Source: JAAFIW01 sp031414805
Lineage (GTDB): Bacteria > Pseudomonadota > Gammaproteobacteria > Burkholderiales > Burkholderiaceae_C
Assembly: GCA_031414805.1 (NCBI GenBank)
Contig: JANOQJ010000021.1
Location: 1-64,000 of the forward strand
DNA: 64,000 nucleotides
Reading direction: 5' to 3'
The notes under the pieces are model-generated. The model ran no database searches and was not told the DNA's origin. It saw only the letters and a program-made list of their open reading frames with translations. Each line of letters starts with the position of its first letter. Position 1 is the first letter of the stretch. A program made the translations under genes and the position numbers. This document shows, one piece after another, positions 53,542 through 61,733 of this stretch.

Positions 53542-54690
53542 ATGAGCACCATGGAGCGCATCCTGCGCCTGATGAGCGAGAAGAAGGCGTCTGACGTATA
53601 CCTGTCGGCGCATTCGCCTGCCCTGATCAAAATCAACGGCCAGTGCATCCCGATCAACAACCAGCCGCTGCCGCCTGATGCGCCCAAAAAGCTGCTGGCT
53701 GAGGTGCTGCCGCCCATGAGCATTGAAGAGCTGGAGGAACTGGGTGAGCTGAACATGGCGTTTGCCATTGAGGGTGTGGGCAATTTCCGCTTCTCCGGCA
53801 TGCGCCAGCGCGGCAGCTACGCAGCGGTCATTCGCTACATCACCACCGACATTCCACCGCTGGCCACGCTGAATCTGCCCATGATTCTGGGTGACCTCAT
53901 CATGGAAAAACGCGGGCTGATTTTGATGGTGGGTGCGACTGGCGCTGGCAAGAGCACCACGTTGGCCTCCATGATCGACTTTCGAAATGAGAAGACGACC
54001 GGGCACATCCTGACCATTGAAGACCCGATTGAGTTCATCTTCAAGAACAAGCGCTCCCTGATCAACCAGCGCGAGGTGGGACACGACACGCAAAGCATGG
54101 CAATTGCTCTGAAAAATGCGCTGCGTCAGGCACCCGATGTGATCTTGATTGGCGAGATTCGCGACCGCGAAACCATGTCACATGCCATTGCTTATGCGCA
54201 GTCTGGCCACTTGTGCCTGGCCACCATGCACGCCAACAACAGCTACCAGGCGCTGAACCGGGTGCTCAGCTTTTACCCCGTGGAAGTGCGCAACACCTTA
54301 TTGGGTGACCTGGGCTCTGCGCTCAAAGCAATTGTTTCGCAGCGGCTGCTGCGCACCACCACCGGCGGGCGTGTACCGGCTGCCGAGGTGATGCTGAACA
54401 CCAAACTGGTCAGCGATATGATCGAAAAAGGTGACTTTACGGGCGTGCAGGAAGCCATGATCAAGTCCATGGCCGAAGGCTCACAAACCTTCGAACAAGA
54501 CATCGCGCGCCTGATCACCGAAGGTGTGATTGACCGCAAGGAAGGCATCGCGCATGCCGACTCGCCGACCAACCTGATGTGGCGCCTGGCCAATGACTTT
54601 TCGCAAGCCTCCAAGGCTGCTGCAGCTGCCGAGGCCGAGGTGGATGATGAGCCGTCGTTCACTGAAATGACGCTGGACATCAAATACTGA
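53542..54690 (+). CDS. pilU: PilT/PilU-type pilus retraction ATPase
   Basis: A 382-residue ATPase. N-terminal PAS-like domain (KKASDVYLSAHSPALIKING), Walker A VGATGAGKSTT, Asp box TIEDPIEFIF, Walker B APDVILIGEIRDRETM and His box HLCLATMHANNS. The long C-terminus and KKASDVYL start match PilU rather than PilT. It would act in type IV pilus retraction; no other pilus genes are in view. Its place between dapD and dapE, 57 bp after dapD and 11 bp before dapE, looks like a lineage-specific insertion into the lysine operon. Confidence 0.93.
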   Translation: MSTMERILRLMSEKKASDVYLSAHSPALIKINGQCIPINNQPLPPDAPKKLLAEVLPPMSIEELEELGELNMAFAIEGVGNFRFSGMRQRGSYAAVIRYITTDIPPLATLNLPMILGDLIMEKRGLILMVGATGAGKSTTLASMIDFRNEKTTGHILTIEDPIEFIFKNKRSLINQREVGHDTQSMAIALKNALRQAPDVILIGEIRDRETMSHAIAYAQSGHLCLATMHANNSYQALNRVLSFYPVEVRNTLLGDLGSALKAIVSQRLLRTTTGGRVPAAEVMLNTKLVSDMIEKGDFTGVQEAMIKSMAEGSQTFEQDIARLITEGVIDRKEGIAHADSPTNLMWRLANDFSQASKAAAAAEAEVDDEPSFTEMTLDIKY

Positions 54691-54701
54691 CCGCCTGCCC
54701 G

Positions 54702-55952
54702 ATGAACGACACCGTGCGCCCAGGCGCAACCCATTCGACGCTTTCCACGCTGCGATTGGCCGAGCAGTTGATCGCCTGCCCCTCAGTCACACCCAACGAT
54801 GCAGGTTGCCAGGCCATCCTGGCGCGGCGCCTGACGGACTTGGGTTTTGTCTGCGAGACGATTTCAAGCGGGCCTGGACAAGCCCGAGTGACCAACCTGT
54901 GGGCTAAATTTAAGCCAAATCAGCCTTCAACCCTTGAAAATACTGCTCAAACAGCTATTGATTTAATAGCAAATCATTCGAAAACTATCTTCAAAACACT
55001 CGTATTTGCAGGCCACACAGACGTGGTGCCCACCGGCCCGCTGACCGCCTGGAGCAGCCCGCCCTTCGTGCCCACACATGCGGACGGCAAGTTGTTTGGT
55101 CGCGGTGCCAGCGACATGAAAACCTCGCTGGCCGCTATGGTGGTAGCGTGCGAGGAGTTTCTGGCCGCCACACCGCAGCCGGCTATTTCCATTGCCTTTT
55201 TGATCACCAGCGACGAAGAAGGCCCCGCAACCGACGGCACCGTGGTCGTATGCCAGGCGCTCACCGCACGCGGCGAAACGCTGGACTGGTGCATCGTCGG
55301 CGAACCGACGTCCATCGAGCGCACCGGCGACATGATCAAGAATGGCCGCCGTGGCACGATGAGCGGCAAGCTCACCGTCAAAGGCATCCAGGGCCATATC
55401 GCCTACCCGCAACTGGCCCGCAACCCCATTCACCAGGCCCTACCCGTGCTGGCCGAGCTCGTGGCCATTCAGTGGGATGCGGGCAATGCCTACTTCCAGC
55501 CCACCAGCTTTCAAATCAGCAACATCCACGCCGGCACCGGAGCCAGCAATGTGATTCCCGGCACCGTGGTGGTCGACTTCAACTTCCGCTTTTGCACCGA
55601 GTCCACCGACGCGAGCCTCAAACAGCGCCTGACGGCCATGCTGGATCAGCACCAACTGGACTACGACTTGAGCTGGACGCTGGGTGGCCAACCGTTCATC
55701 ACCACCCCGGGCGCGCTAGTGGCCGCCATTCAACAAGCGATCAAAGATGAGACGGGCATTTCCACGGAACTGTCGACGACAGGCGGCACCAGCGACGCCC
55801 GCTTCATCGCCAAAATCTGCCCCCAGGTCGTTGAATGCGGCCCGCCGAATGCCTCGATTCACCAAGTGAATGAGCATGTGGTCATGGCGGACATCGAGCC
55901 ACTGAAGAATATCTACCGGCGCGTGTTGGAAGGGCTGAACGCCAGCCACTGA
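54702..55952 (+). CDS. dapE: Succinyl-diaminopimelate desuccinylase DapE
   Basis: A 416-residue M20 metallopeptidase-family enzyme. LAEQLIACPSVTPNDAGCQ, FAGHTDVVPTGPLTAW, GRGASDMKTSLAAM, SDEEGPATDGT and TSGGTSDAR-like TGGTSDARFI carry the two-zinc ligands and catalytic Glu. Usual length is about 375-390; the excess comes from a repeat-A element coding for NTAQTAIDLIANHSK just before the first zinc motif. The reading frame is intact and all ligands are present. Confidence 0.96.
   Translation: MNDTVRPGATHSTLSTLRLAEQLIACPSVTPNDAGCQAILARRLTDLGFVCETISSGPGQARVTNLWAKFKPNQPSTLENTAQTAIDLIANHSKTIFKTLVFAGHTDVVPTGPLTAWSSPPFVPTHADGKLFGRGASDMKTSLAAMVVACEEFLAATPQPAISIAFLITSDEEGPATDGTVVVCQALTARGETLDWCIVGEPTSIERTGDMIKNGRRGTMSGKLTVKGIQGHIAYPQLARNPIHQALPVLAELVAIQWDAGNAYFQPTSFQISNIHAGTGASNVIPGTVVVDFNFRFCTESTDASLKQRLTAMLDQHQLDYDLSWTLGGQPFITTPGALVAAIQQAIKDETGISTELSTTGGTSDARFIAKICPQVVECGPPNASIHQVNEHVVMADIEPLKNIYRRVLEGLNASH
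54911..54975 (+). repeat. Repeat family A, copy 14 (inside dapE)
   Basis: AGCCTTCAACCCTTGAAAAT then ACTGCTCAAACAGCTATTGA and TTTAATAGC. Read as QPSTLENTAQTAIDLIAN, the same frame as in ligA and purL copy 3. Confidence 0.88.
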
Positions 55953-55955
55953 AAC

Positions 55956-55974
55956 CGGACATCCCGGATGTCCG
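55956..55974 (+). terminator. Hairpin after dapE, possible terminator
   Basis: CGGACAT-CCCGG-ATGTCCG directly follows the dapE stop. There is no T-run, so it may only stabilise the transcript end or act with Rho. Confidence 0.35.
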
Positions 55975-56055
55975 ATCCCGCCTCCTGACTGGCGGGGGGA
56001 ATAGCTAGATTTAAGAGGTATTCTTGCGTCAACGTAGCAGCTTAGGAGCGGTTCA

Positions 56056-56739
56056 ATGAAAGGTATGTGGAACGTTTTAGAGCGCGCCGGGCTTGTGCGC
56101 CACGAGGGAGAAGCGCCTTTACCCGCGCCGCATGCTGAAGAAACCGTTGCCCCGGTGGCCAGCGAACCAGTACCCGCTGGTGCTGTAGCTCCGATCAGCT
56201 TCGACGACATGGCACCGGCACCCACCGGGTCGGCCACCTTGTCTCTGGAACAGGTCTACCAGTCTGCTGCCATTGCCGCCGTGCCCTACCCGGCCGAGCG
56301 CCTGATGCGCTTGCTAGATGGCTTACGTGCGATGGATGAAGGCACACGCCGACAGGCCATTCAAGCCATGGACGCAGCCGATGACACCTGGAGCATGGAT
56401 GATCCGATTCGGGACGCGGCAGCGAAAGCGGCTGCCATCGAGTCATATGCGCACACGCTGCGCTCGGAGTTGGCGCAATCCGAGCAAGCCACCCGCGGCG
56501 AAATCGATGAAAAACAGCGGCTGCACAAAGCCTCGGTTGCAGAAATCATGCGCCAGATGAGTGACCTGGAAGGGCTGTTGTCACGCGAGATTGCGCGGGG
56601 TACACAAGAAACCGCCTCATTGGAATCGGCCCTGCAAGCGCGTATCGCCAGCACCGACCGGGACCTGCGCGACCTGACCCGCTCAGCCAGCGAATTGAAG
56701 TCGCTGGTTGCCCAATTCAAGCCGAACACAACCACCTAA
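56056..56739 (+). CDS. Coiled-coil protein, first gene of the PspA/AAA/ABC operon
   Basis: A 227-residue soluble protein of unknown family. A Pro/Ala-rich segment (about 15-60) is followed by a helical block (YPAERLMRLLDGLRAMDEGTR) and a long C-terminal coiled coil (about 120-220). It has a ribosome site (GGAGCGG) and is followed 11 bp later by the binding-protein gene. The coiled coil suggests it binds another operon member, perhaps the PspA-like protein, but no interaction is evident from sequence. The 103-bp gap upstream has no promoter I would defend. Confidence 0.75.
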   Translation: MKGMWNVLERAGLVRHEGEAPLPAPHAEETVAPVASEPVPAGAVAPISFDDMAPAPTGSATLSLEQVYQSAAIAAVPYPAERLMRLLDGLRAMDEGTRRQAIQAMDAADDTWSMDDPIRDAAAKAAAIESYAHTLRSELAQSEQATRGEIDEKQRLHKASVAEIMRQMSDLEGLLSREIARGTQETASLESALQARIASTDRDLRDLTRSASELKSLVAQFKPNTTT

Positions 56740-56750
56740 GGAGTCAACAC

Positions 56751-58457
56751 ATGGCATACCAAATGACTGGCCTGACCAAGGGCCTTATCGCAGTCATCTC
56801 GCTGGGCCTGATTGGCTCCGTGGGATGGAACTTCTTTCTCAAAGACAAGATGGCTGGCAACAGCAGCGGATCGCAGGCCGCGGCGAACGCAGTGACCGAA
56901 GCCGCGACAGCAGCCGCCAATGCCAAGCCCGCTACCGGTGCGCCCCCACCGAAAGCATCAAAAGCCGCTGCCGGTGGCGCTTTGGGCAGTGCCGGCAATC
57001 CGCTGAAAGTCAGCCTGGTCAGTTTTCACGGCTATGCGCCCGCGCTGGTTGCCAACGGCAACAGCCTGAAAACCCAGCCCGGCTCGATTTACGCGCAAAA
57101 AGGGCTGAATGTGGAGTTCGTTATCAACGATGACATTCCAACGTTAACCACGCTGTTCGAGTCCAAATCGGCGCAATGCGCCTGGCGCACTTCGGATTTC
57201 TGGGCGCAGGAGCAACCCAACTTGCGCAACGCCGGACACGACGGAAAAGCCGTTGTGATTGTGGACAACACCCAAGGTGCCGATGCCGTGATTGCGCGTG
57301 ACCCTGCAGTCAAGAAAATCGAAGACCTGGCTGGTAAAACCGTGGCACTGTTGCAGTACACCCCGTCGCATGGCATGTTGATTGACGCCATTGACAACTC
57401 GTCGCTCACCGCGCGGGCTAAAAAACAGATCAAACCCATTTTCATCAAAGCCGAAGAAGGCACGGCTGGTGTGCGTGCTGCCTTTGTGGCGGGCAATGTG
57501 GACGCAGCGGTGCTATGGGATCCCGACCTGTCGCTGGCAGTGCGCGATGTCAAGGGCGCCCACATCATCTACTCCACCAAAACCGCTACCAACCTGATTT
57601 ACGACGTGATCGTGTGCGACCAACGCGAGCTGAGCAAACCCGATAACGAGGCGGTTTTCCAGAAGTTCGTGGATGGCTGGCTGGATGGCGTCACCGCAGC
57701 GAAAGCCGCGCCCGATCAGGCAGTAGAGGCCTTGGTCGCCACCAAGGAATACTTCAAACTCCTGGCAAACAAAGAAGGCAAGCCCTTCGTCAAGGGTTTG
57801 TTTGGCAACCTGTTGTGGACTGACCTGTCCGATAACGCCCGTGCTTTGGGTCTGGCGGGGGGCGTGAACCACTACGAGCGTGTTTTTGCACGCTTTGACC
57901 AGATTTACCGTGCGGAAGGGTCGCTGGCCAACCCCAAGTCACCGGTCATCGCACCCCAAGACAGCTTTGACTACCGTTTCATCAAAGCGGCTTTGCAGCG
58001 CAACACCCAGGCCCAGGCCAGCGCCGCCAAGCCGCTGGAAACCTTCACGGAGCAAGGCCGCGCAGCGGCCCTGGCTCAACCTGCTGTAGTCACGAAACCG
58101 GTTTCGGTTAGCTTTCCATCCGGGTCTGCCGAGTTGTCCAAACGGGCGCAGGCGGTGGTGGACAAGGAAATGGTGCCGTTCATTGAAAACAACGGCAATG
58201 CCTACTTCGAGCTTAGCGGTAACACCGACTCGGTCGGCTCGGCAGCGGCCAATGAAGCTTTGTCGCAAGCCCGTGCCAAAGCAGTGGCCAGTTACCTGGA
58301 AAAGCAGTGGGAAATCCCTCGCTCGCGCCTGCGGGTAGCGGGCTATGGCTCGACACGTCCGCTGTGTGATGAAAGCAAACCGGCGGCCTCCGAAATGAGC
58401 ATTGAGGATTGTCGCGGCTTGAATCGCTCGACCCGCCTGGCCGTGTTTGCCAAGTGA
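56751..58457 (+). CDS. Membrane-anchored ABC substrate-binding protein fused to an OmpA-like domain
   Basis: A 568-residue fusion. Residues 8-28 form a membrane anchor (GLIAVISLGLIGSVGWNFFL) without a clear cleavage site. An Ala-rich linker follows, then an NMT1/SsuA-type binding domain (about 84-390; VEFVINDDIPTLTTLFESKS, KKIEDLAGKTVALL, AAVLWDPDL). A C-terminal OmpA-like peptidoglycan-binding domain (about 450-568) keeps the diaminopimelate-binding Asp493 (GNTDSVGS) and Arg (NRSTR, 559/562). The ligand is unknown; nitrate, sulfonate, taurine and thiamine-precursor carriers share the fold. The stop overlaps the permease start (GTGA). Confidence 0.9.
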   Translation: MAYQMTGLTKGLIAVISLGLIGSVGWNFFLKDKMAGNSSGSQAAANAVTEAATAAANAKPATGAPPPKASKAAAGGALGSAGNPLKVSLVSFHGYAPALVANGNSLKTQPGSIYAQKGLNVEFVINDDIPTLTTLFESKSAQCAWRTSDFWAQEQPNLRNAGHDGKAVVIVDNTQGADAVIARDPAVKKIEDLAGKTVALLQYTPSHGMLIDAIDNSSLTARAKKQIKPIFIKAEEGTAGVRAAFVAGNVDAAVLWDPDLSLAVRDVKGAHIIYSTKTATNLIYDVIVCDQRELSKPDNEAVFQKFVDGWLDGVTAAKAAPDQAVEALVATKEYFKLLANKEGKPFVKGLFGNLLWTDLSDNARALGLAGGVNHYERVFARFDQIYRAEGSLANPKSPVIAPQDSFDYRFIKAALQRNTQAQASAAKPLETFTEQGRAAALAQPAVVTKPVSVSFPSGSAELSKRAQAVVDKEMVPFIENNGNAYFELSGNTDSVGSAAANEALSQARAKAVASYLEKQWEIPRSRLRVAGYGSTRPLCDESKPAASEMSIEDCRGLNRSTRLAVFAK

Positions 58458-59248
58458 AGCACTTCTGGAACCCCTACCGGACGCTGGAGCCCAAGCAGAT
58501 TCGGCTATTGGGGCTGGGTAGCGTGTTGGTGGTGCTGGTTTTCTGGGCTGCATTGGCCGCTTCGGGATTGCTCAGCAAAAACCAATTGCCCTCGCCGTGG
58601 GCGGTTGCGCAGGCGATGGGTTACCTAGCCTGGTATGAAGGTAACAGCCAATTGGCCGTGGCCACGCTGTGGTCGGTTGGCCGGGTGGCCGTCGCCTCGC
58701 TGCTGGTGATTGTGATTGGCATTCCGCTGGGCGTGCTGATGGGTGCTTCGCCCAAACTCAATGCGGTTTTTTCACCGCTGATCGACCCCTTCCGTTCAGC
58801 ACCCGTGGCGGCGCTGTTGCCCATCATGGTGATGTGGTTTGGGATTGGCGAATTCATGAAAATCTCGTTTCTATTTATAGGCTCTATCGTTTACCTGGTT
58901 CCGCTGGTGCGCGACGCCATTCGCTCCGTGCCCGAGGGCTACCTGACCAGTGCGCAGGACATTGGCGCCACGCAATGGGAGTGCATCACCAAGGTGTTGC
59001 TGCCACTGGCGATGCCCCGCATCATGGATGCGGTGATCGTGGGTGTATCCGTCAGCTGGACGTACATCACCGTGGCCGAGTACGTGAACGCGCAGGAAGG
59101 CCTGGGCCAGTTGATTTCCAATGCGCGGCGGCTGAGTGCTATGGATCAGGTGTTTGCCGGCATCATCGTCATCATCGGGGTGGCGCTGCTGACCTATCAG
59201 GCCCTGATGTGGCTCAAACGCAGGCTGTACCGCTGGGAGACTGCATGA
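58454..59248 (+). CDS. ABC transporter permease, SsuC/NrtB/TauC type
   Basis: A 264-residue inner-membrane protein with about six helices and the EAA loop that contacts the ATPase (DIGATQWECITKVLLPLAMP). The pattern FFWSALLP-like helices, VAALLPIMVMWFGIGEFMK and SWTYITVAEYVNAQEGLG are typical of the nitrate/sulfonate/taurine permease family. It starts with GTG overlapping the binding-protein stop. It is the natural channel for the OmpA-tethered binding protein. Confidence 0.93.
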   Translation: MKHFWNPYRTLEPKQIRLLGLGSVLVVLVFWAALAASGLLSKNQLPSPWAVAQAMGYLAWYEGNSQLAVATLWSVGRVAVASLLVIVIGIPLGVLMGASPKLNAVFSPLIDPFRSAPVAALLPIMVMWFGIGEFMKISFLFIGSIVYLVPLVRDAIRSVPEGYLTSAQDIGATQWECITKVLLPLAMPRIMDAVIVGVSVSWTYITVAEYVNAQEGLGQLISNARRLSAMDQVFAGIIVIIGVALLTYQALMWLKRRLYRWETA

Positions 59249-60093
59249 GCACCTCAGCTGCGCCATCGACACCCGCCGTGCCGCTGGTCTGTGCCACCGA
59301 CATCGTGCAGGAGTACTCGCTGCCTGATGGCGGGATCTTGCGTGTGCTGGACAACATTGACGTGACCTTTGAGCGGCCTTCCATCAACATGCTGCTCGGC
59401 CCCTCAGGCTGTGGCAAATCCACCTTGCTGCGCATGATGGGTGGCGTGCGTCCCTGGAACGTGAAAACACCCACATCGGGCACAGTGCTGATCGAAGGAC
59501 AAGCCTGTACCGGGCAGCATCCCGATGCGGTGATGGTGTTTCAGCACTACGCCAACCGCCCGGATCTGACGGTCTGGGAAAACGTGATGTACCCCTTCCG
59601 GTTTGCCGAATGGAAGCGCCGGGTCACGCAGGCCGATGCACGCCAGCGGGTCGACGAGATGCTGGCCGAAGTCGGCTTGAGTGATAAGCGGGACCAGTAC
59701 CCCTCGCAGTTGTCGGGCGGACAAAATCAACGGGTTGCGCTGGCGCGTGCCCTGGTGCTGCGCCCCAAGGTGTTGTTGATGGATGAGCCCTTCGGCGCGC
59801 TGGATGCGCAGACGCGCGCCACCATGCAGAGCTTGCTCACCCGGCTGAACAAGGCGCATCCCTGCCTGATTGTGTTCGTCACGCACGATGTCACCGAGGC
59901 ATTGCTGTTGGGCAATCGCGTGATCGTTCTGTCCACGCAGCCGGCCCGCATCATTGATGATTTTGATATTTACGAGCCCATGCCCAGAAGCCACGAATGG
60001 CTGACGGGTTCCGCAGGCCGGGCGCTGCATGACCGCGTCGTGGGTCACCTGCGTGCCACCGGCGGCGGCGGCAACGTTCGGGTCAGCGTGTGA
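59245..60093 (+). CDS. ABC transporter ATP-binding protein, SsuB/TauB type
   Basis: A 282-residue ATPase with Walker A GPSGCGKST (Lys58), Q-loop VFQHYANRP, signature LSGGQNQR, Walker B VLLMDEPFG and H-loop VTHD, all intact. The ATG overlaps the permease stop (ATGA). The first 20 residues are a Pro/Ala-rich extension. The long C-terminus (RVVGHLRATGGGGNVRVSV) is not needed for ATPase folding and might contact the next gene product. Confidence 0.94.
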   Translation: MSTSAAPSTPAVPLVCATDIVQEYSLPDGGILRVLDNIDVTFERPSINMLLGPSGCGKSTLLRMMGGVRPWNVKTPTSGTVLIEGQACTGQHPDAVMVFQHYANRPDLTVWENVMYPFRFAEWKRRVTQADARQRVDEMLAEVGLSDKRDQYPSQLSGGQNQRVALARALVLRPKVLLMDEPFGALDAQTRATMQSLLTRLNKAHPCLIVFVTHDVTEALLLGNRVIVLSTQPARIIDDFDIYEPMPRSHEWLTGSAGRALHDRVVGHLRATGGGGNVRVSV

Positions 60094-60968
60094 GCACCAA
60101 GCCCAGTTATTGGCAGTCCTTCTTGTTTCACCCTGCCAACCAGGCGTTGGTGATGGGCGGTACGGCCATGGGCGTGTTGGCGTCGCTGCCATACGGTTGG
60201 AGCGCGCTGGGCTTGACGGGGCTGGGCATTTTGGCGTTGCAGGTAATTGGCCTGGCCATCGTGCCCAGCCTGCCCAGTTTTCGCAAAACAGTGGACGATC
60301 GCCTGCGCCGCAGCGCGCGCGAGCAGCGACGAAAACGCCTGATTGAAGAAATCAAGGCGCAGGGCGGCTCTCCCTATGCGAACACCTACAACCAGATGAA
60401 TGAGCGGGTCCAGGCTTTGTATCGCACCGCATCAGACGCTCACTCAAGTTTGTCCACCCGCGAGGTGGAGCAGCTGGACGACCTGGTGGTCAGCTACCTG
60501 GCGATGTGCCTCAGCGATACAGCCATGAAACCGCAAGAAGGCAATGATGTAGCGTCGGTGGCAACCCGTAAGTTGCAAGGCCTGAACCAGGCGTTGCAAA
60601 AAAACGGCTTGCACGAGGCCGAGCAGGAGCAACTCAAGCGAGCCAAGCTGGAATACGAAGAGGTGCTCGCGCGCCAAGCCCGCATGTCGTCGCGGCGCAG
60701 CTTGCTGGAAGCCAGCCTGCTGTCCATGCCGGTGCGGGTTGAAGAGGTCTACCAGATGGTGGTGGCATCGCCCGGCGCGGGCGACCTGGGTGCGCTGCTG
60801 GAGGAATCGGTTGCCAAATTGCGTGCCGCAGAAGAGGTCAGCCTGGATGTCGATGCGGTATTTCGCATGAACGCCACACCCAGCCTGCCGGTTGCCCGCG
60901 CACCTGCAGAATCTGCCTCAAGAGCCCAGCGGGCTGTCGAAACGACTGCCACACAGCGGCGTCAATAA
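60090..60968 (+). CDS. Membrane-anchored coiled-coil protein between the ABC ATPase and PspA genes
   Basis: A 292-residue protein I do not recognise. Two adjacent membrane helices (about 18-36 and 40-58) are followed by a basic junction (DDRLRRSAREQRRKRLIEE) and a long cytoplasmic helical region with heptad character (about 80-250), then a disordered Ala/Arg tail. GTG start overlapping the ATPase stop. The layout suggests a membrane platform with a cytoplasmic coiled coil, well suited to recruit the helical PspA-like protein; that is inference. Confidence 0.8.
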   Translation: MSTKPSYWQSFLFHPANQALVMGGTAMGVLASLPYGWSALGLTGLGILALQVIGLAIVPSLPSFRKTVDDRLRRSAREQRRKRLIEEIKAQGGSPYANTYNQMNERVQALYRTASDAHSSLSTREVEQLDDLVVSYLAMCLSDTAMKPQEGNDVASVATRKLQGLNQALQKNGLHEAEQEQLKRAKLEYEEVLARQARMSSRRSLLEASLLSMPVRVEEVYQMVVASPGAGDLGALLEESVAKLRAAEEVSLDVDAVFRMNATPSLPVARAPAESASRAQRAVETTATQRRQ

Positions 60969-61015
60969 TCCGGAAAAATGATCGCTTCAACCAACGCAAG
61001 AGAAAAGGAAAAATC

Positions 61016-61726
61016 ATGGCAAACAATCTGATTGTGGGTCGCTTGTGGAATCTGTGGACGGGTTTCATTGCCCTGTGGGTGACCGATGTCGAGAAGCAGC
61101 ACCCGGAAATTGCGTACCAGAACTCGATTCAATCGATGATTGAAAAATACGCCAAGCTCAAGCAGGCATCGGGGCGCATCATTGCCAGGAAGCTGGATGT
61201 TGAAGGGAGACTTGAAGTTGCCAGGACTGAGATGGTCAAAGTGGATCAGCAACTTAATGCAGCGCTGGCCACCAACCAGGACGACCTGGCGCTGGTCTTG
61301 ATCCAGAAAAAAAATGCCCTCACCGAAGAGATCACCAGCCTGGATGGTGACTTTGCCGAAGCGCAAAAAGACGCTGAAGAAGCCAAAAACTCGCTGCTGG
61401 ACATGAAAAGCGAGATTGATCGTCTGAAGGCCGAAAAAGACCGGATGATTGCCAAATTTCAAAGCGCCGAGGCGCGTCTGAAAATCCAGGAGTCGCTGGA
61501 TGGCTTGTCAATCGACGCGGAAGTGCAGGCACTGGCCGGCGTGCGCGACCACATCAAAGGCCGTATTGCCGAAGCCAAACTGGGCACCGAGCTGCGCGAG
61601 TCTGATCTGGACACTCGGTTGAAGAGTTTGAACCGCACAGCCGGATCCGTCACAGCGCGGGCACAGCTGGAGCAGCTGAAAAAGGCCAACGCAGTCGCTG
61701 CGGGCAGCGCCAGCAAAACCCTATGA
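61016..61726 (+). CDS. PspA/IM30 (Vipp1)-family protein
   Basis: A 236-residue, almost wholly helical protein. An N-terminal amphipathic helix (LWNLWTGFIALWVTDVEKQH) should bind membrane, followed by AYQNSIQSMIEKYAKLKQ and the long hairpin coiled coil of helices 2-3 (LATNQDDLALVLIQKKNAL) and a C-terminal helical pair, the ESCRT-III-superfamily layout. Classical PspA protects the inner membrane and binds PspF; no pspF, pspB or pspC is nearby, so it is a divergent PspA. AAAGGA lies upstream in a 47-bp gap, allowing its own regulation. Confidence 0.85.
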   Translation: MANNLIVGRLWNLWTGFIALWVTDVEKQHPEIAYQNSIQSMIEKYAKLKQASGRIIARKLDVEGRLEVARTEMVKVDQQLNAALATNQDDLALVLIQKKNALTEEITSLDGDFAEAQKDAEEAKNSLLDMKSEIDRLKAEKDRMIAKFQSAEARLKIQESLDGLSIDAEVQALAGVRDHIKGRIAEAKLGTELRESDLDTRLKSLNRTAGSVTARAQLEQLKKANAVAAGSASKTL

Positions 61727-61733
61727 CTTTCCT

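Noticed and set aside
55980..56030. A sigma-54 promoter upstream of the PspA-type operon (TGGC... GC pattern)
   Set aside because: The GG and GC dinucleotides are 11 rather than 10 bp apart and the rest of the consensus is poor.
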